From NCBI GenBank assembly GCA_946482345.1, contig CAMLRJ010000058.1:1-11367 (forward strand): a stretch of DNA of 11,367 nt, read 5' to 3'. Below the pieces are notes generated by a model that did no database searches, was not told the origin of the DNA, and worked only from the letters and a program-made list of their open reading frames with translations. Shown here piece after piece: positions 1-5,860 of the stretch. The translations under genes and the position numbers were made by a program. Origin of the DNA: an uncultured Cellvibrio sp. (GTDB lineage Bacteria > Pseudomonadota > Gammaproteobacteria > Pseudomonadales > Cellvibrionaceae). How positions within the stretch are numbered: position 1 is the stretch's first letter; every line of letters begins with the position of its first letter.

Positions 1-1291
1 GCTCGGGTAACAAATGCGTGTCGTTGATGCTGACATAACTGGTGCCATTTACTTGCGGAGTCGATTTGATTTCAGTGGCAAAATCTTCTTCAACTGTATC
101 GACATGACGATATTTTGCCGGCAGATCTTTTACGCCGATGACCGCGTAGGGATGCATAATTGCCATGCGTTCAACCAGGTTGGCTAACTCGCGAACGTTA
201 CCACTCCAATCGTGTTGGCAAAGTGACATTATGGCGGCGGAATTAAAACGAATAGAACCACGCTGTTCACTTTCCATGCGCGACACCAATTCATTAATCA
301 ATAACGGAATATCTTCTGCACGATCTTTTAATGCAGGAATTTCGATTGGAAATACATTCAAGCGATAGTAGAGATCTTCGCGGAAATGATTTTCAGCAAT
401 CATCTGTTCCAAATTGCGATGAGTTGCGGCAATAATACGCACATCCACTGCCTGGGTTTTATTACTGCCTACACGCTCGAAACATCTTTCTTGTAACACG
501 CGCAAAATTTTTACTTGCATGTTGAGCGGCATATCTCCAATTTCATCGAGAAATAAAGTACCGCCTTCTGCCATTTCAAAACGACCGGCACGTGAATTGA
601 TTGCGCCGGTAAACGCGCCTTTCTCATGACCGAACAATTCACTTTCGAGTAATTCTGCAGGAATAGCACCGCAATTAACGGGAACAAAAGGCTTATCACG
701 ACGCGGTGAGTTGTAATGTAAATTGCGCGCAACCACTTCTTTACCTGTACCGGATTCACCGGTAATTAACACCGACACATCTTTATCAGCAACTTGCGCC
801 ATCATTTCACGCACAGTTTGTATTTCACGACTGGTGCCTACCAAACTGCGAAATAAATGCACAGGGCGACGTTGTGCGGCTTTTTTACTGCTGGATTGCG
901 CCTCTTGATAAAGGCGTGCGCGATGAAGTGTATCAACCAATTTGTTGTAGCTGGGCGGTACCGAAAGATTAGCGATAATCATGCGACGAAAACTGTCTTC
1001 CAGATCTTCCTGTTGCGCAGTTACATCACCAATGACAATGACCGGAATTTCGTCATTCCACTGTTTACATTCTTTCAAAAACCCCAACAAACTGTAATCA
1101 CTTTGGCTGTAATCACCAAAAAAAACAGCCAGCAGATTTGCAGATTGGGTTGTATCAGAAAAAAACTGACTGATTTGATTACTGTGAATTAATCGAGCAG
1201 GCTCACCCAAAAAATCCAGCACAATTTTTAAATGTGCAGCTCGTTCAACATCGTCGTCAATTACCAGAACATTATTGGAATGTAACATCAT
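1..1291 (-). CDS. fleQ: FleQ, sigma-54-dependent flagellar master regulator (3' end missing)
   Basis: Enhancer-binding ATPase that activates sigma-54 RNA polymerase at flagellar promoters; in Pseudomonas it also binds c-di-GMP and controls exopolysaccharide genes. The visible 430 residues show an N-terminal receiver-like FleQ domain (about 1-130, opening NNVLVIDDD). The AAA+ domain follows, with Walker A GESGTGKE (178-185), the sigma-54 contact loop GAFTGA (225-230), Walker B GGTLFLDE (243-250), [13 protein letters not shown] (303-315) and WSGNVREL (362-369). The strand beta-3 region reads VFFG, so a normal phospho-acceptor Asp is not evident, as in other FleQ. The C-terminal Fis-type helix-turn-helix lies beyond the window edge. 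Two adjacent ATGs (1291 and 1288) follow AAGGA; the second has the better spacing. It lies 188 bases downstream of fliS on the same strand, the order seen in pseudomonads, though no fliT/fleP gene lies between. Confidence 0.95.
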   Translation of the reverse strand, partial: MMLHSNNVLVIDDDVERAAHLKIVLDFLGEPARLIHSNQISQFFSDTTQSANLLAVFFGDYSQSDYSLLGFLKECKQWNDEIPVIVIGDVTAQQEDLEDSFRRMIIANLSVPPSYNKLVDTLHRARLYQEAQSSSKKAAQRRPVHLFRSLVGTSREIQTVREMMAQVADKDVSVLITGESGTGKEVVARNLHYNSPRRDKPFVPVNCGAIPAELLESELFGHEKGAFTGAINSRAGRFEMAEGGTLFLDEIGDMPLNMQVKILRVLQERCFERVGSNKTQAVDVRIIAATHRNLEQMIAENHFREDLYYRLNVFPIEIPALKDRAEDIPLLINELVSRMESEQRGSIRFNSAAIMSLCQHDWSGNVRELANLVERMAIMHPYAVIGVKDLPAKYRHVDTVEEDFATEIKSTPQVNGTSYVSINDTHLLPE

Positions 1292-1344
1292 ATTTCCTTC
1301 AACTCTCACTACACATCAGTCAATGAATTAACATTTTGGCTAAA

Positions 1345-1373
1345 GTAATAGTCCAGACTTTCCGCTTAGTCAA
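1345..1373 (-). promoter_or_regulatory. Candidate sigma-70 promoter of fleQ
   Basis: On the minus strand TTGACT (1373-1368; 5 of 6 consensus) is followed after 17 bases by TATTAC (1350-1345; 4 of 6). This would start transcription near 1338 and give a leader of about 45 bases before fleQ. A separate vegetative promoter for fleQ fits its role at the top of the flagellar cascade. The assignment rests on the match and its position only. Confidence 0.4.
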
Positions 1374-1479
1374 ATTTATGACAGAAATTTCCTGAAGATA
1401 ATAAACACCGAGCTGATAACTCAGATCATAACGAAATAAAAATAATGGATTCTATTTTTTTAGTTTATGTAAAACAGAA

Positions 1480-1872
1480 TTAATGCGCCGGTGCGATTTC
1501 ATCCCAGCCTGATTTGAGGGTTTTTAATAATTGCGATACTTCAGTAATTTTTTGCGAGTCATTATGCATTCCGGCATCCAGTAACCGGATATTCATATAT
1601 TCATACAACCGATCAAGATTTTCAGCGATCTCACCAGTGGACATATCCAATGAACTGCGCAACCCACCAATAATACTGATGGCACTACTCAATGCCTCAC
1701 CCTTTGTCGCCAAATCCTTCCTATCCAAAGCCCCCTGCGCCGCAGCCAACTTACTAATAGCGCCTTCAAACAACATTTGAATAAGCCGGTGAGACGAAGC
1801 CGTATTCACCTCGGACTCAATACCCAACTGACGATATTGCTTCAATGCTTCTTGCGGATTGTAACTAGCCAA
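1480..1872 (-). CDS. fliS: FliS, flagellin export chaperone
   Basis: Cytoplasmic chaperone that binds the C-terminus of newly made flagellin, prevents premature polymerisation and delivers it to the flagellar type III export gate. The 130-residue product has the family length. It carries the typical features SSHRLIQMLFEGAI (about 26-39), a helical core, and LDRLYEYMNIRLLDA (about 86-100), followed by the C-terminal SQLLKTLKSGWDEI segment. The start is a TTG at 1872, supported by GGAG eight bases upstream and by the expected N-terminus (MASYNPQEALKQY); no ATG fits. An AT-rich imperfect inverted repeat (ATTCT at 1449-1453, AGAAT at 1476-1480) lies directly after the stop and could weakly terminate. 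Upstream, where fliD normally sits in pseudomonads, the strand switches to unrelated plus-strand genes, so fliS appears separated from its usual upstream partner. Confidence 0.92.
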   Translation of the reverse strand: MASYNPQEALKQYRQLGIESEVNTASSHRLIQMLFEGAISKLAAAQGALDRKDLATKGEALSSAISIIGGLRSSLDMSTGEIAENLDRLYEYMNIRLLDAGMHNDSQKITEVSQLLKTLKSGWDEIAPAH

Positions 1873-1991
1873 GGTCTTTCTCCAGATCGAGTTTTCCCCT
1901 AAGACTAGCAGGCATTTATAAATATGCGAATTTTGTTATAAAAAACCTGTTTTAAGAGCTTGCTCAAACCTCACTCAATCTGACTGGATAG

Positions 1992-2019
1992 TTGAATTAA
2001 TGCAGTGCGGGGATATATA
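1992..2019 (+). promoter_or_regulatory. Candidate promoter reading into the cassette-like block
   Basis: TTGAAT (1992-1997) and TATATA (2014-2019), 16 bases apart, lie upstream of the first plus-strand gene; each matches four of six sigma-70 consensus bases. Transcription would start near 2026 and enter the DUF4823-like gene and the genes after it, which have little room for their own promoters. The rest of 1873-2040 shows no gene and no clear fliS promoter. Weak consensus, so tentative. Confidence 0.3.
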
Positions 2020-2040
2020 GTCGGACCTGTTTATTAAACC

Positions 2041-2047
2041 GTTAGAA
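2041..2047 (+). repeat. Leftmost cassette boundary box (GTTAGAA)
   Basis: GTTAGAA, preceded by C, matches six of seven positions of the attC/attI R' box GTTRRRY and sits 27 bases before the first cassette ATG. A small palindrome GTTG-AG-CAAC (2048-2057) follows. No matching TAACAA half is evident upstream, so this may be an attI-type boundary or the end of a lost attC. Confidence 0.35.
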
Positions 2048-2074
2048 GTTGAGCAACTACAGGAGTTTTAAATT

Positions 2075-2590
2075 ATGATCAAAAAAATATTTATTTTTTC
2101 AATTATATTTTCCCTAACCGGCTGTGTTTCTACATACAAGAATAATGTGCTTATACAAAATAAAACCAAGTTAAATCCAGCTCTGGCTGTGCTAGTAGGT
2201 ACACCCTTAAATGGAGCATATGGCGGAGATATTTATCAGAACTCTGGTGAAGCCACTGCGCATGCTGTACGCTCCGCTTTTATGCGCCACGCAAATGTAG
2301 TCGAAGTATCGGAAAAGTGTTCGAATATTGAATGTTTAAAAGTGGAAGCAAATAGTAAATATGGGTATTTAGTTGTGCCAGTCATATTACATTGGGAAGA
2401 CAGAGCAACTGAATGGTCCGGAATCAAGGATAAATTAGAAATAAAAATGGTAGTCTATTCGTTAGAAGGCGTGGAAGTTGCGGGCACTATAATATATGGA
2501 AAGAGCAAATGGGCTACATTTGGCGGAGATCACCCTCAAGACTTGTTGCCAGCGCCAATTCAAAACTACGTTCAGAGCCTGTACCAATAA
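2075..2590 (+). CDS. DUF4823-like lipoprotein
   Basis: Predicted outer-membrane or periplasm-facing lipoprotein of 171 residues with no assigned biochemical role. The N-terminus MIKKIFIFSIIFSLTGC is a lipoprotein signal with lipobox L14-T15-G16-C17. The body resembles the DUF4823 family from memory: GDIYQNSGEATAHAVRSAF (about 52-70), a central segment ending YLVVPVILHWEDRATEWSGI (about 98-117), and a C-terminal KSKWATFGGDHPQDLLPAPI (about 144-163). AGGAG (2061-2065) lies nine bases before the ATG. It is the first gene of the cassette-like block. TAACAA follows six bases after its stop, and a candidate promoter is at 1992-2019. Confidence 0.85.
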   Translation: MIKKIFIFSIIFSLTGCVSTYKNNVLIQNKTKLNPALAVLVGTPLNGAYGGDIYQNSGEATAHAVRSAFMRHANVVEVSEKCSNIECLKVEANSKYGYLVVPVILHWEDRATEWSGIKDKLEIKMVVYSLEGVEVAGTIIYGKSKWATFGGDHPQDLLPAPIQNYVQSLYQ

Positions 2591-2623
2591 CATTCTAACA
2601 AGACATACTGCTTTAACTTAAGA

Positions 2624-2770
2624 ATGTATAAGCTACATACAACCCCAAAAGCTGAACTTTATTTTTCATCTGAAAGAGAAAAGCGTTCTGACCAGATATT
2701 TTACATGGCTATAGGAATTATTGTAGGAATATGTACAGCAATATTAACTGTTAAGCTTAATCTAAAGTAA
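2624..2770 (+). CDS. Small single-pass membrane protein, 48 residues (hypothetical)
   Basis: Open frame encoding 48 residues: a polar N-terminal half (MYKLHTTPKAELYFSSEREK...) followed by one hydrophobic segment, about residues 26-43 (IFYMAIGIIVGICTAILT), and a lysine-containing tail. This N-in/C-out or reverse topology cannot be decided. No good ribosome binding site precedes the ATG, which argues for caution. Support comes from position: TAACAA boxes flank it (2596 and 2774), the stop codon abuts a nearly complete attC-like site, and many cassettes encode small membrane proteins. No homologue recognised. Confidence 0.45.
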   Translation: MYKLHTTPKAELYFSSEREKRSDQIFYMAIGIIVGICTAILTVKLNLK

Positions 2771-2902
2771 ATGTAACAAATCGCGCCAGCTCGCACACTT
2801 CGCGTGCGGGACAGCTTGTAAGTCGTCCTTTTGTGGTTTTGCTTCGCAAAAGAATTCCACAAAGTTCCAACTTACAAATTGTCCCTGGGCTCGGCGTTAG
2901 GA
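2771..2902 (+). repeat. attC-like recombination site with nested hairpins, 132 bases
   Basis: Outer boxes are ATGTAAC (2771-2777) and GTTAGGA (2896-2902). The main arms pair over 16 bases (2808-2823 with 2870-2885) with two mismatches. Inside them TTTGTGG (2830-2836) pairs with CCACAAA (2857-2863). The tip is TTTTGC/GCAAAA (2837-2842 and 2846-2851) around a three-base loop. An extra side hairpin CGCAC/GTGCG lies at 2792-2808. This architecture is what a folded attC needs. It is the best preserved site in the array and could also stall transcription between the two genes. Confidence 0.75.
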
Positions 2903-2920
2903 ATATAAAGGTCGCAGTCA

Positions 2921-3367
2921 ATGGAAATATTGAAAATTATTATTAGTATTGTTGTAGCTGTTATTGGTTGGATTATTGGGCATCACTATACATCTAAAAG
3001 GGATGTAAAAAATTCACAAAGGGCTATTCGGATTGCAGCTTTGGCGGAAGCGTACAAGGCGCTAGTGCGCGTTGGTATTGACGGAATTATGATAAAAAAG
3101 GAAAAAGACGGAAGCATTTATAATGGCGCAAAATCAATTGAAGATGCCATAGCTCTAATACATTTATATGGCACTCAAGAGCAGTCAATTCTTGCCTCAA
3201 ACTATGCAACCCAAGTTGCAGACACCGGTGGTGGTGAGGGAACTTTATTGGTAAATTCACTTCGTAAAAGTATTCGAGAAAGTTTAGGAGGGGAAGATAT
3301 TGAGGGGATTCCTCACTACCTAAAGGTAACTTATCAGGATTCAATGCCTGATAAAAATAGTCACTGA
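2921..3367 (+). CDS. Membrane-anchored hypothetical protein, cassette-encoded
   Basis: 148 residues. One strongly hydrophobic N-terminal segment (about 4-21, LKIIISIVVAVIGWIIG) is followed at once by basic residues (HHYTSKRD), so a single anchor with a cytoplasmic domain is the likely topology. The soluble part is predicted mostly helical (AIRIAALAEAYKALVR; KSIEDAIALIHLYGTQEQS; TLLVNSLRKSIRESLG). I recall proteins with this plan from integron cassettes and restriction-rich islands, but their function is unknown. AAAGG (2907-2911) lies nine bases before the ATG, directly after the attC end box. The attC half downstream (3381-3435) has lost its TAACAA part. Confidence 0.75.
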   Translation: MEILKIIISIVVAVIGWIIGHHYTSKRDVKNSQRAIRIAALAEAYKALVRVGIDGIMIKKEKDGSIYNGAKSIEDAIALIHLYGTQEQSILASNYATQVADTGGGEGTLLVNSLRKSIRESLGGEDIEGIPHYLKVTYQDSMPDKNSH

Positions 3368-3380
3368 TTGTATTCTGTTT

Positions 3381-3435
3381 TACCTTAGGCCAGTGCGGGC
3401 TGGTGTTAAGTGGGGAGCATGGTCATTCGTTAAGA
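3381..3435 (+). repeat. 3' half of an attC-like site
   Basis: The segment TTTACCTTAGGCC ... CTGGTGTTAAGTGGGGA ... TCATTCGTTAAGA closely matches the 3' half of the site at 5220-5318, but no TAACAA box occurs upstream. Potential R' boxes are GTTAAGA (3429-3435) and, less likely, GTTAAGT (3405-3411). It forms the leader of the next gene. The 5' half has been deleted or has diverged, so the site should be inactive or weak. Confidence 0.55.
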
Positions 3436-3443
3436 GAGTTAAC

Positions 3444-3902
3444 ATGAAAAAAGTAATTTTATTATTTCCTTTACTTTCTATTTCAGCTCTTGCTTGTGAA
3501 ACTGAATCAATTTCTGATAAAAGTGCATTTTTGAAAGACATTAAAGCATCGAAGAAAGTACAGGAAGGTATAACTTGCGTAAATATTTTGCTCGAATCAT
3601 TTAATTCAGCAAGCAATCGTTATGTACATTCTGTCAGCTTAAATATAAAGAATGAAAAAGAACAGTTGGTGGCTATAGTTTCACCTGATGCCCACGAAGC
3701 GGAAAATGGCCAACTTCTATACTCGGCATGCTTTTCTGAACATTATGTTAGTAAAACGGTTCTTGAAATACATTCTCAATCAAAGCAATCCATAAAACTA
3801 GAAAGTGGATTTAGCCATATGGAAAGCACTACACTCTGTCTTGAAACAGAGCAAATAGAACTTGGAAAAGCAATATTGTCTTATGGCAAAAGAATCAATT
3901 AA
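3444..3902 (+). CDS. Secreted small protein with four cysteines (hypothetical)
   Basis: 152 residues. A clear signal peptide MKKVILLFPLLSISALA is followed by C18; A-L-A before C18 fits signal peptidase I, while a lipoprotein reading (C18 acylated) is possible but the lipobox is poor. Cysteines are at 18, 45, 96 and 132, so one or two disulfides are plausible in the periplasm. No recognisable enzyme motif. The longer reading from 3393 is rejected: it would begin inside the attC half, whereas AAGAGAG (3432-3438) fits the ATG at 3444. The stop is followed by a short attC-like segment beginning CTATAACAA. Confidence 0.7.
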   Translation: MKKVILLFPLLSISALACETESISDKSAFLKDIKASKKVQEGITCVNILLESFNSASNRYVHSVSLNIKNEKEQLVAIVSPDAHEAENGQLLYSACFSEHYVSKTVLEIHSQSKQSIKLESGFSHMESTTLCLETEQIELGKAILSYGKRIN

Positions 3903-3905
3903 AAA

Positions 3906-3939
3906 CTATAACAATTCGCAGATGAGTGCAACGTTAGAC
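3906..3939 (+). repeat. Very short attC-like site, 34 bases
   Basis: CTATAAC (3906-3912) and GTTAGAC (3933-3939) are attC end boxes; the second is a perfect GTTRRRY. Between them TTCGCAGATGAGTGCAAC is too short to hold the usual stem, so the centre seems deleted. The sequence TAACAATTCGC is typical of attC 5' ends. Confidence 0.5.
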
Positions 3940-3953
3940 ATCAGGAGTTAAAC

Positions 3954-4331
3954 TTGCTCATATATTTATACGGAATTCTCATGTTTGGTATTTTTATTGC
4001 GGCATTTTCGTTCTTTTCCATTTTTGGTTTGGTGCATCTTTCCGATTATGCAGCTTGGGCTATTTTAGTGTATGCAATTTCACCTTACTTGGTGCTTATA
4101 TCATTACAATTATTTAGTAGAATTTTTTCACAAAAAGTAAATGTAAACGCCGTTTTGAGTACATGCATTTTTATATTTGGTCTCTATTACTATTGGTTCG
4201 TTGTTGGTTCTAGCGGCAATAAGCCTGCACTGGTATTTATATTCGTACCATCATGCCAGTTTGCTACTATGTTGTGTTTTATAATATTGTTCTGGCTTGC
4301 AGTAATAACAAAAAATCTGAAAAATCTATAA
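3954..4331 (+). CDS. Four-helix inner-membrane protein (hypothetical)
   Basis: 125 very hydrophobic residues with about four membrane segments: roughly 2-26, 33-56, 64-84 and 90-117. A short polar loop SRIFSQKVN separates helices 2 and 3, and SSGNKPA separates 3 and 4. There is no recognised family and no charged catalytic cluster. Translation most likely starts at TTG 3954, seven bases after the strong AGGAG at 3943-3947. The first ATG (3981, residue 10) would remove part of the first helix and has no such site. The TAACAA of the next attC-like site starts four bases after the stop. Confidence 0.6.
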   Translation: MLIYLYGILMFGIFIAAFSFFSIFGLVHLSDYAAWAILVYAISPYLVLISLQLFSRIFSQKVNVNAVLSTCIFIFGLYYYWFVVGSSGNKPALVFIFVPSCQFATMLCFIILFWLAVITKNLKNL

Positions 4332-4402
4332 ACCTAACAAAGTCATCACGCAGGTACTAAAAAATTGAATGGCTGTAAAATTCCTTTTTAAAGCATTTAA
4401 GT
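4332..4402 (+). repeat. attC-like site with perfect 5' box and degenerate 3' box
   Basis: ACCTAAC (4332-4338) is a perfect RYYYAAC box and overlaps the preceding stop region. The 3' end reads GCATTTAAGT, with TTTAAGT where GTTRRRY is expected. The same tail, GCATTTAAGTAT, recurs at 4800-4811. Internal pairing is weak by eye. The next gene's ATG follows immediately at 4403. Confidence 0.5.
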
Positions 4403-4773
4403 ATGAATAACATCAAGCAAGAAATGGAAGGCATTGATTTTGATTGGTTCGCTATCGACCAATCTGGCAATTGGGCTGTGTTTACAACTGCCGGAGAAGG
4501 TTTCATTCCTGACATTGTTCTAAAGCATGCTGATTTGCATTCTTCTATTTCAGAAAAAATTAGCCGACCAAATTGGGGTAGCTCCAATATTTGGCATGAC
4601 TATGAAGTAACGGGTCTATTTGCTTTTGATTGGGATTCAACCACTGGGCTTACATTAAAAAAGCTTCACCTGATACTTCAATTAAATTTATGTCTAACGC
4701 AAAAAATATTTCTGCATTTCCAATTTTTAAAGTTGAGTTTAATGATGTTATTGAAGTTAAGGTAAAAACGTAA
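4403..4773 (+). pseudogene. Cytosolic hypothetical protein, frameshifted near its middle
   Basis: The frame from ATG 4403 reads well for about 82 residues (MNNIKQEMEGIDFDWFAIDQ ... GLFAFDWDSTTG). It then turns into leucine-rich low-quality sequence to a stop at 4765. The -1 frame instead gives a plausible continuation (KKASPDTSIKFMSNAKN ... VEFNDVIEVKVKT) ending at TAA 4771-4773. One missing base therefore restores a protein of about 123 residues. The break coincides with the tract A AAA AAG at 4657-4663, in the exact phase of a -1 slippery heptamer. An A7-to-A6 deletion, recoding or a sequencing error would all fit. No signal peptide; the only non-exported product in the array. No function recognised. 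The leader has no clear ribosome binding site. Confidence 0.65.
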
Positions 4774-4811
4774 AAAATCAAACGGGTGGTTTTTAAGTTG
4801 CATTTAAGTAT
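4774..4811 (+). repeat. 5' half of an attC-like site, joined to the GCATTTAAGTAT tail
   Basis: AATCAAAC (4776-4783) and GGTTTTTAAGTT (4788-4799) correspond closely to 5232-5254 of the full site at 5220-5318. The TAACAAAGC start is reduced to the stop codon TAA plus A residues. The end is the tail GCATTTAAGTAT (4800-4811), also found at 4393-4404. No GTTRRRY box remains. Confidence 0.45.
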
Positions 4812-5217
4812 AAACAAATACATTATCCCCATCATTATTATCATGATGCTTTTATCTTTAAAGTGCTATTCTAAAGAATGGATAGCAGTCGGCGAGCAAC
4901 CCGAGCTACCAAATGTTGCTCAGATTGAAAACCAACTTTGGAAATATTTAGAGGCAAAAAGCAGCACGGAATTTAAACCTAATGAAAATTACAGGTATCA
5001 GTATAAATTTATTAGCAAGTCTTTAATTCTAATTAATGCGCTCTGTCTTCAATCATCCGAAGATAGCGCTGATTATGGCGCTTATCCTGGCCCAACCACA
5101 GACGAGCTAAAAAAAGAGTTATATCAAGTACACGACGGTGGAAGCTGTTTTTTTAATATTAAATACAATCTCAAAAATGCACGCTTTCATTCACTACATG
5201 TAAATGGTAAAGCGTGA
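4798..5217 (+). CDS. Secreted hypothetical protein with VHDGGSCFFNIKY motif
   Basis: 139 residues if TTG 4798 is used. A signal peptide (K7, then IIPIIIIMMLLSL, possible cleavage after CYS at 23-25) leads to a mature domain with EQPELPNVAQIENQLWKYL (about 33-51), two further cysteines (83, 117) and a C-terminal VHDGGSCFFNIKY (111-123). This plan resembles a family I remember from integron cassettes; function unknown. The start is uncertain. The codon ATA at 4810 sits where the related leader at 4403 has ATG, and reading from it gives a classic signal start (M)NKYIIPIIII, so the original start may have mutated to ATA. GGTGG (4785-4789) is the only upstream purine-rich site. Confidence 0.65.
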   Translation: MHLSINKYIIPIIIIMMLLSLKCYSKEWIAVGEQPELPNVAQIENQLWKYLEAKSSTEFKPNENYRYQYKFISKSLILINALCLQSSEDSADYGAYPGPTTDELKKELYQVHDGGSCFFNIKYNLKNARFHSLHVNGKA

Positions 5218-5219
5218 AA

Positions 5220-5318
5220 ATGTAACAAAGCAATCAAACTGTAGTTTTTAAGTTTCACTTTACTTTATGCCGGCACTGGACTGGTGTTAAGTAGGGATGT
5301 TCATTTCATTCGTTATAA
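5220..5318 (+). repeat. attC-like site, 99 bases, nearly complete
   Basis: The 5' box is ATGTAAC (5220-5226) and the 3' box is GTTATAA (5312-5318), preceded by C. The first and last 16 bases are imperfect complements: TAACAAAGCAATCAA against the reverse of TTCATTTCATTCGTTA, with about ten pairs. A central GC-rich part lies around GCCGGCACTGG (5269-5279). Its 3' half is shared with 3381-3435 and its 5' half with 4776-4799, so it defines a local attC family. Confidence 0.65.
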
Positions 5319-5332
5319 AATCAGGAAATATC

Positions 5333-5692
5333 ATGAGATCACTAAAATCCATTCTGTTTGTATCATCAATATTTTGCAGCAATTTTTGTTTTTCTGGCTC
5401 ATATAGTTGCTACGGAAAAATTGACAATCTATTTATCACTAGACCTGGTAACGTTGAAGTGTACTCAACGGAAATATACGGGAATACGGTTGGTAGAATG
5501 ATCTGCAATACTACAAGCTCTTGGAAGGGAGTATCACCAGATACATGTAAAGTCTGGGTATCTACAATACTTGCTCAGATTGCTCAAAAAAAATCCACTA
5601 AAATCTATTATTTGACAGAAGACTCAGCAAACTGTACGTCTTTATTGACATATGATAACTCACCATCCCCATGGGGAATTAGTGAAAATTAA
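5333..5692 (+). CDS. Small secreted protein with four mature cysteines (hypothetical)
   Basis: 119 residues. Signal peptide MRSLKSILFVSSIFCSNFCFS, then a mature chain with cysteines at 26, 58, 72 and 101, suggesting two disulfides in the periplasm or outside the cell. The SPDTCKVWVSTILAQIAQKK segment (about 68-87) followed by a strand KIYYLTED resembles a widespread cassette-encoded family (from memory), whose role is unknown. The start at 5333 is chosen over the upstream ATG at 5297 because AGGA (5323-5326) fits it and because 5297 lies within the attC-like site. Confidence 0.7.
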   Translation: MRSLKSILFVSSIFCSNFCFSGSYSCYGKIDNLFITRPGNVEVYSTEIYGNTVGRMICNTTSSWKGVSPDTCKVWVSTILAQIAQKKSTKIYYLTEDSANCTSLLTYDNSPSPWGISEN

Positions 5693-5731
5693 ATATAATT
5701 TTGTTAAAAGAAAAAGCGTTTGGCTTGGGAG

Positions 5732-5848
5732 TTATAACAAGCAATCTTGCGGATGCCATTTTTCTTAAACTTTTGCATTCGCGGTGCTCATTGTGTGTAA
5801 CACAAAAGCGCAACATAAAAACTGCCGCTGAAATTAAATTCGTTAAAA
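5732..5848 (+). repeat. attC-like site, 117 bases
   Basis: End boxes are TTATAAC (5732-5738) and GTTAAAA (5842-5848). GCGG (5750-5753) can pair with CCGC (5825-5828), CTTTTG (5770-5775) with CAAAAG (5813-5818), and the tip is TTGTGT/ACACAA around GTA, near 5801-5815. The TAACAAGCAAT opening is nearly identical to the TAACAAAGCAAT at 5223 and 6406. The next gene's ribosome binding site follows directly. Confidence 0.6.
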
Positions 5849-5860
5849 TTGGAAATCCAC

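Noticed and set aside
511..1192. Open frames on both strands within the left 1.3 kb
   Set aside because: They are other-frame shadows of fleQ, whose own frame is open from 1291 to the window edge and carries all AAA+ motifs.
2236..2427. Minus-strand frame inside the DUF4823-like gene
   Set aside because: Fully contained in a well-supported plus-strand gene, with no start signal or recognisable protein.
3405..3411. GTTAAGT as the true attC end box (also at 5286-5292)
   Set aside because: It fits GTTRRRY, but the further CGTTA box in TCATTCGTTA lies closer to the gene start and matches the position of boxes at other junctions; kept only as an alternative.
3087..3616. Two minus-strand frames (3087-3344 and 3380-3616)
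   Set aside because: Both overlap plus-strand genes with signal or membrane segments and ribosome binding sites; their translations look random.
4357..4844. Minus-strand frames over the frameshifted gene and next leader
   Set aside because: Shadows created by AT-rich sequence; they run against the array direction and lack start signals.
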